Origin: Nitrososphaerales archaeon
GTDB taxonomy: Archaea > Thermoproteota > Nitrososphaeria > Nitrososphaerales > Nitrososphaeraceae
Direction: 5' to 3'
Length of the DNA: 36,572 nt
NCBI GenBank assembly: GCA_025451315.1
Contig: JANWKP010000239.1
Coordinates: 1 to 36,572 of the forward strand
Positions 17,432 through 25,098 of the stretch are shown in pieces. A program made the translations under genes and the position numbers. Every line of letters begins with the position of its first letter. The first letter of the stretch is position 1. The notes under the pieces were generated by a model. That model was not told the DNA's origin. It ran no database searches and saw only the letters and a list, made by a program, of their open reading frames with translations.

Positions 17432-17478
17432 CCATAACCCTCTACTCTTACGCTGCAAGCAATAATAGAAGGCCATGG
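17432..17478. repeat. Hairpin repeat copy 3
   Basis: Starts CCATAACCCTCTACTC and ends AATAATAGAAGGCCATGG, giving imperfect inverted ends. Its right half is nearly identical to that of copy 1 at 13612. Confidence 0.5.
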
Positions 17479-18007
17479 CTTGTTAGGAATTATGCCTATC
17501 TATGGTGTTGTTTGGTATTATCCTTCTGTTGTACAAGATATTTAAAAATCAGTAAACAAGGTTCACTATCAATTATCTAATTTAGATTGTCATAGTCTGA
17601 ACTATTTGATGGTACAGCATGATGATTCAGACTATAAGGATTTACCTATGACGAGACTTGAGCCGAGTATATTGTAATGATCATAAAAAACAAATAATAT
17701 TTATCAGTTTTACAAATTCAAATTATTTTTTGCATTAGAATAATTTGTTTTAAAATTTCATAAAATTGTTTTGAAATGTATGGTTTTTGATATTTGATTA
17801 TAGTATTAATTTTTCTTTTTAACTCTTTTTATATTATTATCATTATCATTGTTATTTTCAATTTTTTTATGATCTTTTTGATAATTGTAATGTTTCCTTT
17901 ACTGTTGTCTGAGGAAAATTAGAAATTTTTTAATTATCATTTTATGAATTTACATAAGAATATTGTTTTGAAAAATAAAAGCCTTCTGTTTAAACCCGTG
18001 AATTGAA
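17479..18007. other. Gene-free AT-rich region
   Basis: No gene, RNA or strong repeat recognised. It lies between hairpin copy 3 and the tRNA-like fragment at 18008, and is interrupted by stops in all frames I inspected. Confidence 0.4.
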
Positions 18008-18050
18008 TGGAGGCGATGGGATTTGAACCCATTACTTCTGTTCATATGAT
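18008..18050 (-). repeat. tRNA 3'-end fragment, copy A (possible attachment-site relic)
   Basis: On the minus strand it has a perfect T-arm (ATGGG, loop TTCAAAT, CCCAT; 18032-18016), then CGCCTCC and A (18015-18008), exactly the 3' half of a tRNA acceptor with its discriminator base. No matching 5' acceptor strand (GGAGGCG), D-arm or anticodon arm follows upstream, so it is only a 3' piece. Such pieces are typical of att sites left when an integrative element uses a tRNA gene. Related decayed copies lie at 16844 and 10181. Confidence 0.6.
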
Positions 18051-18199
18051 TACACTAAATCCAAATTAACCTATTTCTGCAAAATAAGTAACAGGAATAT
18101 TTAAAAAATGTAGTTAAAATTCTTCACAATCATTTGATTTAACATCTAATGGATAGTCAAAGTCCAGTATCTCATCATTTCCACTTTCACAGAAGAATG

Positions 18200-19297
18200 C
18201 TAATAATCCAAATACTCTCTTAAGAAATTATTCATCTTGGAGAGAGATATATCGGATTCTGGTGTTTTGATTAATATATATTGAAATACATGAGGCATTC
18301 CTTCGTAAATATCTAATTTTACCGGTACATCGGCTTGGTCTAAGCCTTGATATAAACGAACAAAGTCACTTACTAAAATTTCTTTAGTGCCACCCTGGAT
18401 TAATGTAGGAGGAAATCCTTTGCTAAAATTACCATACACGGGAGAAACATAGCGATTCTTCTGATCTATTGGATTAGCATATGCATCTGCAGAGTTCTTC
18501 AGTAACTGATTATTCGTTAGTAACGGATCAGCGTCCTTTAAGGTGAAGTAAGTATCACCATTTTGAGTAACATCGGTCCAAGGTGACCATAGTACCACTG
18601 CAGCAGGCATTCCCATCCCACCATCACGCATTTTTAGGACAGATCCTGTTGCTAAACCACCGCCTGCCGAGTCTCCGTAAATGGCTATATCATCAAGAGA
18701 ATATCCTTGTTGATCTTTTAATGCTTGAATTACTGAGATTACCTGATCAGTAGTTTGATTCCACTTTGAAAATGGAGCAACTGTATAATCGATAGACATC
18801 ACTCTAAGACTTGTCGCATCTGCTGCCAAGATAGAACTAGATAGAGTTGAATTGGCGCTTAATAACGTATAGGCTCCTCCATGTGTATATACTAAAACTT
18901 TTCCATTATCATGCCAGTTTTTGGGTTTAATGTCAAGTACATTGACTCCACCTAATTTTGTTTCTGTTATATTGGGTTGATAAAGGTCTATGAACGATTG
19001 TGAACGAAAGAGATCCATAGATTCAATCTCTTGGTATAATTTTTTCCAGCCAATCAGATCGGCTGGACCAGGGTTTTTAAAATCGAAAGGATTCGATGCA
19101 ATTTTTCGCAATTCTTCTTGCGCCTCCTTTGATATGGTTGTAGGTATGTAGATTTGATGCGTGTTGTTCTGAGCATTAGTTGAATTTTGAGCCTCAGCAA
19201 AATAAATTGGGTGTAAACTCAAAAAAGTAGTAAATAGTAAAAACAAGATAGAATAAGACAGGATAATCGTATTTATTGTTGATAATGGGTAATACAT
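18200..19297 (-). CDS. Secreted alpha/beta hydrolase of the HSL esterase family
   Basis: 365 residues. A hydrophobic N-terminus (IILSYSILFLLFTTFLSL, residues 11-28) followed by AEAQ is a signal peptide. The next 40 residues are Asn/Gln-rich. Catalytic features: HGGAYTLLS (139-147, oxyanion hole of hormone-sensitive-lipase-type enzymes), GDSAGGG (208-214, nucleophile Ser210), an acid near GTKEILVSD (303-311), and His336 in GMPHVFQY. It should hydrolyse acyl esters outside the cell. The usual acid position in GxxDxLxDE is partly altered (KEILVSD). Monocistronic, start at ATG 19297. Confidence 0.93.
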   Translation of the reverse strand: MYYPLSTINTIILSYSILFLLFTTFLSLHPIYFAEAQNSTNAQNNTHQIYIPTTISKEAQEELRKIASNPFDFKNPGPADLIGWKKLYQEIESMDLFRSQSFIDLYQPNITETKLGGVNVLDIKPKNWHDNGKVLVYTHGGAYTLLSANSTLSSSILAADATSLRVMSIDYTVAPFSKWNQTTDQVISVIQALKDQQGYSLDDIAIYGDSAGGGLATGSVLKMRDGGMGMPAAVVLWSPWTDVTQNGDTYFTLKDADPLLTNNQLLKNSADAYANPIDQKNRYVSPVYGNFSKGFPPTLIQGGTKEILVSDFVRLYQGLDQADVPVKLDIYEGMPHVFQYILIKTPESDISLSKMNNFLREYLDY

Positions 19298-19407
19298 ACA
19301 TTTAATCTCATTAAATCATATAATATTTATAGATTAAGATGATTGTATTTTGTGGCCATCAACCTGAGAGAAGTAAGAGATAAAGGAAAAACAAACTTAG
19401 ATATGGG

Positions 19408-19878
19408 TCATAACTGCTCTTTACCAAAATCCCATGTAGAAAAGAACTTTGGACTGATTTCAATAATTACATTATCTCCCTTCTTTGAATTCTCTGTTAT
19501 CATTTTTGCTAATGGGTGATCAAGAGTACCTAGGTATTTCATACTTATTTTATCTCCTTCTGGAACGGTTCTATTTGGATCTTCTACTATATTCGCCAAG
19601 CCTTTACCTTTTACTCCTTTGTACGGAAAATTACCATCATCTATGGAAAAATACAGAATTGGCTTATTTCGAAGATTTTGAATTTTCTTGTATGTTTTAT
19701 ATGTTATTATCAGAAATTTTTCTCTATTTTTATCATAGTGAAACCAGACAGGTTGTATGTTAGGCTCACCTTTTTCATCGATAGTTGACATCTGCAACAT
19801 CAATTTACTTTCAAGGAATCTATCAATCTCTTCTTTAGCCATATTAGGAATTCTGTTATTTGCCGTAATGAGTTTCAT
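19408..19878 (-). CDS. Pyridoxamine 5'-phosphate oxidase-like (FMN/F420 split-barrel) protein
   Basis: 156 residues. The opening helix EEIDRFLESKLMLQMSTID, then GEPNIQPVWFHYD, KFLIITYKTYKKIQNLRNKP and KGVKGKGLANIVED follow the PPOX-class split beta-barrel in order. F420-dependent members dominate in actinobacteria, and ammonia-oxidising archaea make F420, so either flavin or F420 is possible. An in-frame Met at residue 13 (MAKEEIDRF) is a reasonable alternative start. It has no signal peptide. It follows the EamA gene by about 200 bp on the same strand. Substrate is unknown. Confidence 0.85.
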   Translation of the reverse strand: MKLITANNRIPNMAKEEIDRFLESKLMLQMSTIDEKGEPNIQPVWFHYDKNREKFLIITYKTYKKIQNLRNKPILYFSIDDGNFPYKGVKGKGLANIVEDPNRTVPEGDKISMKYLGTLDHPLAKMITENSKKGDNVIIEISPKFFSTWDFGKEQL

Positions 19879-20076
19879 AATACTTTACCAGCATACCAAC
19901 TGAAAAAAGTTCTTCTTCCTTTTTTATTGATTTACTTGCTAGACTGTGCTGTGCTCTAGCCCATGGTATACAAAAACCAGACTCGCAATATTACCCACTC
20001 TATCTTTGGTAATGGTAAGTTTGCCAAATCATAGATTCATTGTTTCGTTATAGATTGTTTTGTCAAAGATTGACAA

Positions 20077-20982
20077 TCACTTGTTATTACTATTTTCTGA
20101 TGTCCTAACTATCAATGCAACACCTATCAAAATAACAATTGTAGCAATAATAGTTAGATAGGTGACAGATTCAGCTAGAATTGCCCATCCCAAAAAGACT
20201 GCTACAATAGGTGCCATATAAGCAAAAGTATTAGCAACAGCTGCAGTACTAACTTTGAGCAGCCAATAAAATTCAGCTAGTGGTATAACAGTGCCAATAA
20301 ATATTAAAAATAGGTAGGATATCAGTAAGTTAAAATTTATATCTGAATAAGAAGGAAGCAGATTTAGTTCTCCAGTTAAAACACTAGGAATTAGTAGTAA
20401 CAAGCCTCCGATTAATGTAACCATTCCTGCAGATAATAAAAAATTTCGAGGCAATGATACTTTACTAGAAAAGATAGACCCTAGTGCCCAAAATAATGAA
20501 CTTATTAATAATGATGCAATTCCTACTAGACTTAACCCTTGATCTCCTCCAATTGATGGTCCAACAAGGATTATCATGCCACTAAAACCAAGAGTAAGAC
20601 CAATTTTTGTTAAATTAGTTATTTTAACGTGAAATATTAGGAACATAAATAATACTACCCACAAAGGAATTGTTGAATTTAGTAATGAGGCAATTCCTGC
20701 AGAGAGATATTGAGCTCCATATGCTATCAATCCGTGTCCACCAAGTATCAGAAACGCACCAATAATCAAAGCATTTCTCCAAAGTTTAATTTTTTTTATC
20801 TCTTGACTTTTTCTATCAAAAATATAAGAAACTAATATTAAAACACCACCTGTAATCATAAATCTAATACTAAAAGCAAACAAAGGCGGTATAGAATCAA
20901 GAACAATTTTGATAGCTATGAAACTTGAACCAACAGTTAAAGATAAGATAATAATTACTATCCATAACTTTAACTGGTTCAT
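20077..20982 (-). CDS. EamA/DMT-family membrane transporter
   Basis: 301 residues, with about ten hydrophobic helices in two repeats of five, the standard DMT layout. Visible features include GSSFIAIKIVLDSIPPL in helix 1-2, a GGHGLIAYGAQYL segment with SLLNSTIPLWVVLF in the first EamA repeat, and PLAEFYWLLKVSTAAVAN with a final PIVAVFLGWAILAE in the second. Members export amino acids, nucleosides or other metabolites across the cytoplasmic membrane; the substrate cannot be deduced. Monocistronic. The C-terminus is short and polar (RTSENSNNK), probably cytosolic. Confidence 0.93.
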   Translation of the reverse strand: MNQLKLWIVIIILSLTVGSSFIAIKIVLDSIPPLFAFSIRFMITGGVLILVSYIFDRKSQEIKKIKLWRNALIIGAFLILGGHGLIAYGAQYLSAGIASLLNSTIPLWVVLFMFLIFHVKITNLTKIGLTLGFSGMIILVGPSIGGDQGLSLVGIASLLISSLFWALGSIFSSKVSLPRNFLLSAGMVTLIGGLLLLIPSVLTGELNLLPSYSDINFNLLISYLFLIFIGTVIPLAEFYWLLKVSTAAVANTFAYMAPIVAVFLGWAILAESVTYLTIIATIVILIGVALIVRTSENSNNK

Positions 20983-21237
20983 AGATACATATTTCCATAA
21001 ATCATTTAACTTATATCTGTCTCCATTATTGCTTTAGAATTACTATGAAATAAAAATAACTCTTTTGTAGGATCAACTCTACATCAAAATAATTTACAGA
21101 ATAATTATGTATCCTACGACTTATAATGTATCTTTCAATTAATAGGTATTATAGTCAATGAGTTCTAAGATGTATATTTATTTCCCATGAAATACCGGGA
21201 TAGATTGAGCTCATTCGATCTTATTCTGTTCATACAT

Positions 21238-22272
21238 CTATTCTTTTCTGACTGCTAGAGAAAAAGGATGTTGCAAAAGATATTCTTTGGACCACGGGAT
21301 ATCAAGCGATGTCCAAGAAACACCAGAATCAGTAGAGCTAAATATTCCTCGATTGTTGATAGCATAAAATTCTCCAGCACTATTCGGATTCGAAGCAAGG
21401 ATTGAAATTATTGTTCCATTGGATTCGGGAAAACCTTTTGAAACAGCATTCCATTTTTCGTCACTCATCGATCTCCTATATACTAGAGAATTAGCATTTT
21501 CCCTAGAATGTGCTTGTTGCGCAGTTAGTGAAGCTGATACAATCACATTTTGGGGATTAGCTGAATCTACAGCAAGTCCAACGAGATAATGATGTCCAAG
21601 TCCTTTTGTCTGACTGTTCCAGGATTCTCCATAGTCAAAGCTTTCAAAATAGCCATCACCTGCAGCAGAATATAGCCGTTTGGATGCCTTTTTATGAGTT
21701 GCTAAAGTGTGAGTATCATAAGGGCCTTGCTTCACCCGGTCTATCCATGTTCTGCCACCATCACGGCTTTGAACTAGAGCTCCTGCTTCTATGGCAACAA
21801 AAACATAATCTAAATTATTTACATCTGGCTCAATCCAACGAACATGATGAGTCCAAGGTCTAGGAGGAAAGCTCCATGATTTAGATGATTCTAACTTGTT
21901 GAGGTCATTCATTCTTTCCCATGATTCACCTCCATTACTTGATACATATAATGCACTAGGTTCGGTTCCAACGTATACCTTACTGATTCCATCTTTTTTG
22001 CCCTCTTTCAAAGGGCTAACTGAAACTGACGTTATATTCGAAGTGGAAATTTCATTCTTTCCAATACTATCCCAAGTTTGCCCACCGTTATCAGTTTTCC
22101 ACAAACCGTCGCCAAATGTTCCACAATATGCTCTACTTGGATTCAAAAGATCGAATGCTATACTTTGTGGATGACTTCCTTTCAAACTTTCAAAAGTCTT
22201 CCATCCACCACTCTTTGAAGAAGATTCAATCACAAGAACTGAATTTTGCAGTCCAGCTATGAGCGTAGTCAT
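21238..22272 (-). CDS. Asp-box beta-propeller protein (BNR/sortilin-like repeats)
   Basis: 344 residues with no signal peptide, so cytosolic. Asp-box (SxDxGxTW-type) turns recur: TDNGGQTWDSIG, SSNGGESWERMN, SRDGGRTWIDRV, SFDYGESWNSQT and SSTDSGVSWTSL. This spacing predicts a six- to seven-bladed beta-propeller like those annotated as exo-alpha-sialidase or WD40/YVTN, but sialidase catalytic residues are not evident. AGGTGA lies about 11 bases before the ATG. It is the last gene of a compact operon after the flavin reductase-like gene (42-bp gap). A role as a scaffold or small-ligand binding protein for the operon is inference. Confidence 0.88.
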   Translation of the reverse strand: MTTLIAGLQNSVLVIESSSKSGGWKTFESLKGSHPQSIAFDLLNPSRAYCGTFGDGLWKTDNGGQTWDSIGKNEISTSNITSVSVSPLKEGKKDGISKVYVGTEPSALYVSSNGGESWERMNDLNKLESSKSWSFPPRPWTHHVRWIEPDVNNLDYVFVAIEAGALVQSRDGGRTWIDRVKQGPYDTHTLATHKKASKRLYSAAGDGYFESFDYGESWNSQTKGLGHHYLVGLAVDSANPQNVIVSASLTAQQAHSRENANSLVYRRSMSDEKWNAVSKGFPESNGTIISILASNPNSAGEFYAINNRGIFSSTDSGVSWTSLDIPWSKEYLLQHPFSLAVRKE

Positions 22273-22314
22273 TAAACGAAAGAATCACCTCTTTTTGTGT
22301 GTCATCATCTTGTA

Positions 22315-22878
22315 TCATATTGAATATTTTTCAATTACTTTTTTTATTCTATCGCGTTCTTCCGTAGACGGCTTTACTAAATTTGTATTCATGATCCAAT
22401 ACTTTCCTCCATGATATGCAAGTGGCACTTTGTCAGGATTATTGGAAGCCTCAATAACTTCGCCCACAAACATAATATGATCACCTAGAGTAATTTCTTT
22501 ATATAATCTACATTCAATATTTAGTACAGCACCTTTTATCATAAGAGAGGTTATTCTTTTTGCTTTGTAGAATTCAAATCCAAGCTCGTTTAATGCATTC
22601 ACCTTGTTATACTTAGCACCGGTGTAACCACCTGCTACACTAGCTAATACAGATTGATCACTTGCGCATAAGTTAATACCAAATTCTTTTGACGTTCTGA
22701 TATTTTCAACTGTAGCCTTTGTATGACCAAGAGAAACAGCTATTAAACCAGGTTTGTAGGATATATGATGTGTCCATTCACAGGCCATCACGTTTGGTCC
22801 AAAAGGACCATCGCTTGTTATCAAACCTACATTTGTTATAAATTGGTTTGATCTTTCATCATTCCACGGTAAATCCAA
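22315..22878 (-). CDS. Flavin reductase-like FMN-binding protein
   Basis: 187 residues from a TTG start; GGTGA lies six bases before it. The split-barrel order is clear: NVGLITSDGPFGPNVMAC, SYKPGLIAVSLGHTKAT, ENIRTSKEFGINLCASD, then a variable lid and GDHIMFVGEVIEAS, ending LAYHGGKYW. These match flavin reductases that bind FMN (the NVG.ITS and GE.I.A motifs). The protein would pass reduced FMN to a partner, or act alone as an oxidoreductase. It is the middle gene of a three-gene operon, 22 bp after the DUF5519 gene. Confidence 0.9.
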   Translation of the reverse strand: MDLPWNDERSNQFITNVGLITSDGPFGPNVMACEWTHHISYKPGLIAVSLGHTKATVENIRTSKEFGINLCASDQSVLASVAGGYTGAKYNKVNALNELGFEFYKAKRITSLMIKGAVLNIECRLYKEITLGDHIMFVGEVIEASNNPDKVPLAYHGGKYWIMNTNLVKPSTEERDRIKKVIEKYSI

Positions 22879-22900
22879 GAGATATCACCACTAATTTTGT

Positions 22901-23269
22901 TTAGGAGGAATTACTGTTATATCGCTTTTGGTTTGAGCTTTTGGTTTGAGCTTTTGGTTTGAGCAGTTCATATCGCAATTTAAATAGGTCGATTACTGTT
23001 GCGATATCCTCTTTTTCGCCGCTATTATGAAACCAGTAGCTAACCCACCCTGATTGTGGTAGTACATGATGAGGTTTAACAAGTCCAGAGTTAACCAGTT
23101 CATCTCGAGTCTTCATAGGAAATGGAATATCAGCTAAACCTTCACTATGTATATGTCCCATTTCTTTCTTGTTAAGACGAAATTCTATACCCCCAAATCT
23201 ATGAGGTTCAGCAGTAACATAAGGCCAACTCAATATCTCTTTTTCAATAATTTCTATAACTTTACTCAT
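22901..23269 (-). CDS. DUF5519 ('luciferase family') protein
   Basis: 122 residues. Motifs of the family appear in order: SWPYVTAEPHRFGGIEFRL (14-32), MGHIHSEGLADIPFP (37-51), and HHVLPQSGWVSYWF (67-80). Family members are called luciferase-domain proteins because of a link to plant/fungal proteins; no light-emitting reaction is established. Its first position in an operon with a flavin reductase-like gene makes a flavin-related role attractive. The last 20 residues are encoded by a 13-bp triplicate (KPKAQTKSSNQK) that is read in all three frames, so the tail is unusual. Cytosolic. Confidence 0.88.
   Translation of the reverse strand: MSKVIEIIEKEILSWPYVTAEPHRFGGIEFRLNKKEMGHIHSEGLADIPFPMKTRDELVNSGLVKPHHVLPQSGWVSYWFHNSGEKEDIATVIDLFKLRYELLKPKAQTKSSNQKRYNSNSS
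22924..22962. repeat. 13-bp unit tandemly repeated three times inside a gene
   Basis: GCTTTTGGTTTGA is repeated exactly three times within the 3' end of the DUF5519 gene. Because 13 is not a multiple of three, gain or loss of one copy changes the frame and the protein's tail. Confidence 0.8.
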
Positions 23270-23551
23270 ATAGAGATTATCTTCTTTCTATGTTTATAAA
23301 CATAGAGGTTTACAAATTATATTAATTCTCTTAATATATAAGAATCTGAAAGAATTGAACCTGCAACTACTAAATAGAAAGATTAATTTTAATTATGAAT
23401 ATATGTCTATAGGTTTAGAGAACATGCTATGGAATATAGCAGTTGGCTAGCATTTTAATCAAAATGAAATCAACAATAACAACTCTAACATTGATTCAAT
23501 TTGTAAACAAAAGGGTTTATGAATGAGTTAGCCGGTAATATGTAATAATAA

Positions 23552-24229
23552 TTGATCATCCCAGCTAATTTAGAAAATGTTTCAGATGGATTTAGCGAGC
23601 CAAAGAAGAAGATACTTTATTATCTTAAGGTTATGCAGCAAGCAGGACTTGAAGAATTGGCAAAGGTTATGAAGGTATCCAGGATGGCTGTTCACAAGCA
23701 TCTTGTTCTTTTGCAGAATAGAGGTTTAGTAGAAAGTATAGAAAATAGGGGACATGTAGGCAGGCCTAGGATGGTGTATCAACTAACAAGTCAAAGTAAA
23801 ACTGTATTCCCAAAATCATATAGTGCAATAGCAACACATGCTCTTGATTTTATTGAAAGAAATATGGGAAAAGAAGGTGTTGAAAAGGTTTTACACGAAC
23901 GCCAGACTGATCTTTTCGATCAATACTATAAGCGTCTTAAGGGTTTAGATTTCGATAAACAAGTCAAGGAATTAGCTAGGATTAGAGATGAGGAAGGATA
24001 TATTGCTGAATCAAAAAAGGAGTCAAAAAGGAGTGGAGGAAAACATGTTCTTTTAGAATATAATTGTCCAATTATACACATAGCTGAAAAACATTGGGAA
24101 GCATGTTCAACTGAAACTGAATTATTTGAAAAACTCCTTGGAGCTGATATAGAAACAACACATAGGGCTGCCAAAGGTGATTCAATCTGTAAGTTTGTAA
24201 TCAAAGAAAAAAGGGAAGAATACTTCTAA
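23552..24229 (+). CDS. Winged-helix regulator with a SufR-like cysteine domain
   Basis: 225 residues from TTG 23552. Residues 18-80 form a winged helix: ILYYLKVMQQAGLEELAKVM, the recognition helix VSRMAVHKHLVLLQNRGLV, and the wing NRGHVGRPRMVYQLT. The C-terminal half ends with Cys172 (EYNCPII), Cys185 (HWEACSTE) and Cys213 (DSICKF). SufR-type [Fe-S] repressors carry C-x12-C-x13-C-x14-C; here C-x12-C is kept, then one cysteine 27 residues later, so the third is missing. It is a likely metal- or Fe-S-sensing repressor. It is divergent from the DUF5519 operon and may control it. Confidence 0.88.
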   Translation: MIIPANLENVSDGFSEPKKKILYYLKVMQQAGLEELAKVMKVSRMAVHKHLVLLQNRGLVESIENRGHVGRPRMVYQLTSQSKTVFPKSYSAIATHALDFIERNMGKEGVEKVLHERQTDLFDQYYKRLKGLDFDKQVKELARIRDEEGYIAESKKESKRSGGKHVLLEYNCPIIHIAEKHWEACSTETELFEKLLGADIETTHRAAKGDSICKFVIKEKREEYF

Positions 24230-24751
24230 AATTACTTTGCTGAAAGTAACAATCTTATAATATTTCTAGTTCAGTTTGATCAGGGAAATCTCTTTCTTCC
24301 ATTCGCATTAAAAATTTATCTTTTATTATAAAATCATAAAGGATATTCGCATTTTGTATTATTTGATGCCATATTTTTAAAGTAGTTACAATATGCTGAA
24401 GTAGAAGCTCCTTTAGTTATCGAATCTAGTTCTAAGCTTTGTTCTTTCCTTTCTACTGCTATCAGTGAATCATTTTCTGATGTAACAACTAACTTAGCAA
24501 ACAAATATTATGAGTCTAGATATCAGATCATAACATTTTATGATTTGTTTGTATAGTTTTATTGTATCTTTATAATAACAGGAATGACAAGAAGACAAAT
24601 TGTATATCTACAAAGATGATAATGTAATCAGTAGTATTGGGATTGGTCCAATAACTATTATTGTTGTTATTTGAATAAATAAAATTTTTCGATTAAAACT
24701 AACCCATGTGTATCAAACTTGTAACCATGATTTGTTAATCTTAAATTTATC
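24230..24751. other. Intergenic region with an unexplained coding-like stretch
   Basis: A plus-strand frame is open from 24386 to TAG 24554-24556 with no start codon. It reads LVIESSSKLCSFLSTAISES, then TTNLANKYYESRY and ends ITFYDLFV. The composition is protein-like, so a gene relic is possible; I do not recognise it. The rest of the interval shows nothing, except that the right end abuts the tRNA-Val gene's 3' side. Confidence 0.35.
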
Positions 24752-24826
24752 TGGAGGGGATGGGATTCGAACCCATGACCACCTGCGTGTAAGGCAGGTA
24801 TCCTAACCAGTCTAGACAACCCCTCC
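24752..24826 (-). tRNA. tRNA-Val (anticodon UAC)
   Basis: Full cloverleaf on the minus strand, 75 nt: acceptor GGAGGGG pairs with CCCCTCC, discriminator A; anticodon stem CCTGC/GCAGG holds the loop CTTACAC, giving anticodon TAC (codon GUA, Val); the T-arm is ATGGG, TTCGAAT, CCCAT. No intron and no encoded CCA (the next bases are AG). Confidence 0.96.
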
Positions 24827-24857
24827 GTTATTGATCTTTGATTCATTGTTATAACTA

Positions 24858-25009
24858 TTATATTAATTTATGATTAAGATTTTCAGATTTTGAAATCATA
24901 ATTGTAGAACCAAGCAATAGAACAGATTTATTGTTATATTAATTTATGATTAAGATTTTCAGATTTTGAAATCATAATTGTAGAACCAAGCAATAGAACA
25001 GATTTATTG
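24858..25009. repeat. Two perfect tandem copies of a 76-bp unit
   Basis: Unit 24858-24933 is repeated without mismatch at 24934-25009, and eight further bases begin a third copy. Each unit contains GATTTTC and GAAATC as inverted arms (a small hairpin). The array lies between the divergent tRNA-Val and glyA genes, covering likely promoter space. The absence of mismatch suggests a recent duplication. Confidence 0.9.
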
Positions 25010-25098
25010 TTATATTAGATTGTATTAACTAAATAATTTCAATATTCTTTTTTATTACAACATTTTTAAATTAGGAAGGAAATCCAAAAACTATACTA

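Noticed and set aside
22901-23269. Calling DUF5519 a true light-emitting luciferase
   Set aside because: The family label derives from domain naming; neither luciferin chemistry nor catalytic residues of known luciferases can be shown.
23337-23400. GAATTGAACCTGCAACTAC as a fourth tRNA-like fragment
   Set aside because: Only a short stretch resembles a T-arm and neither stem pairs; chance is likely.
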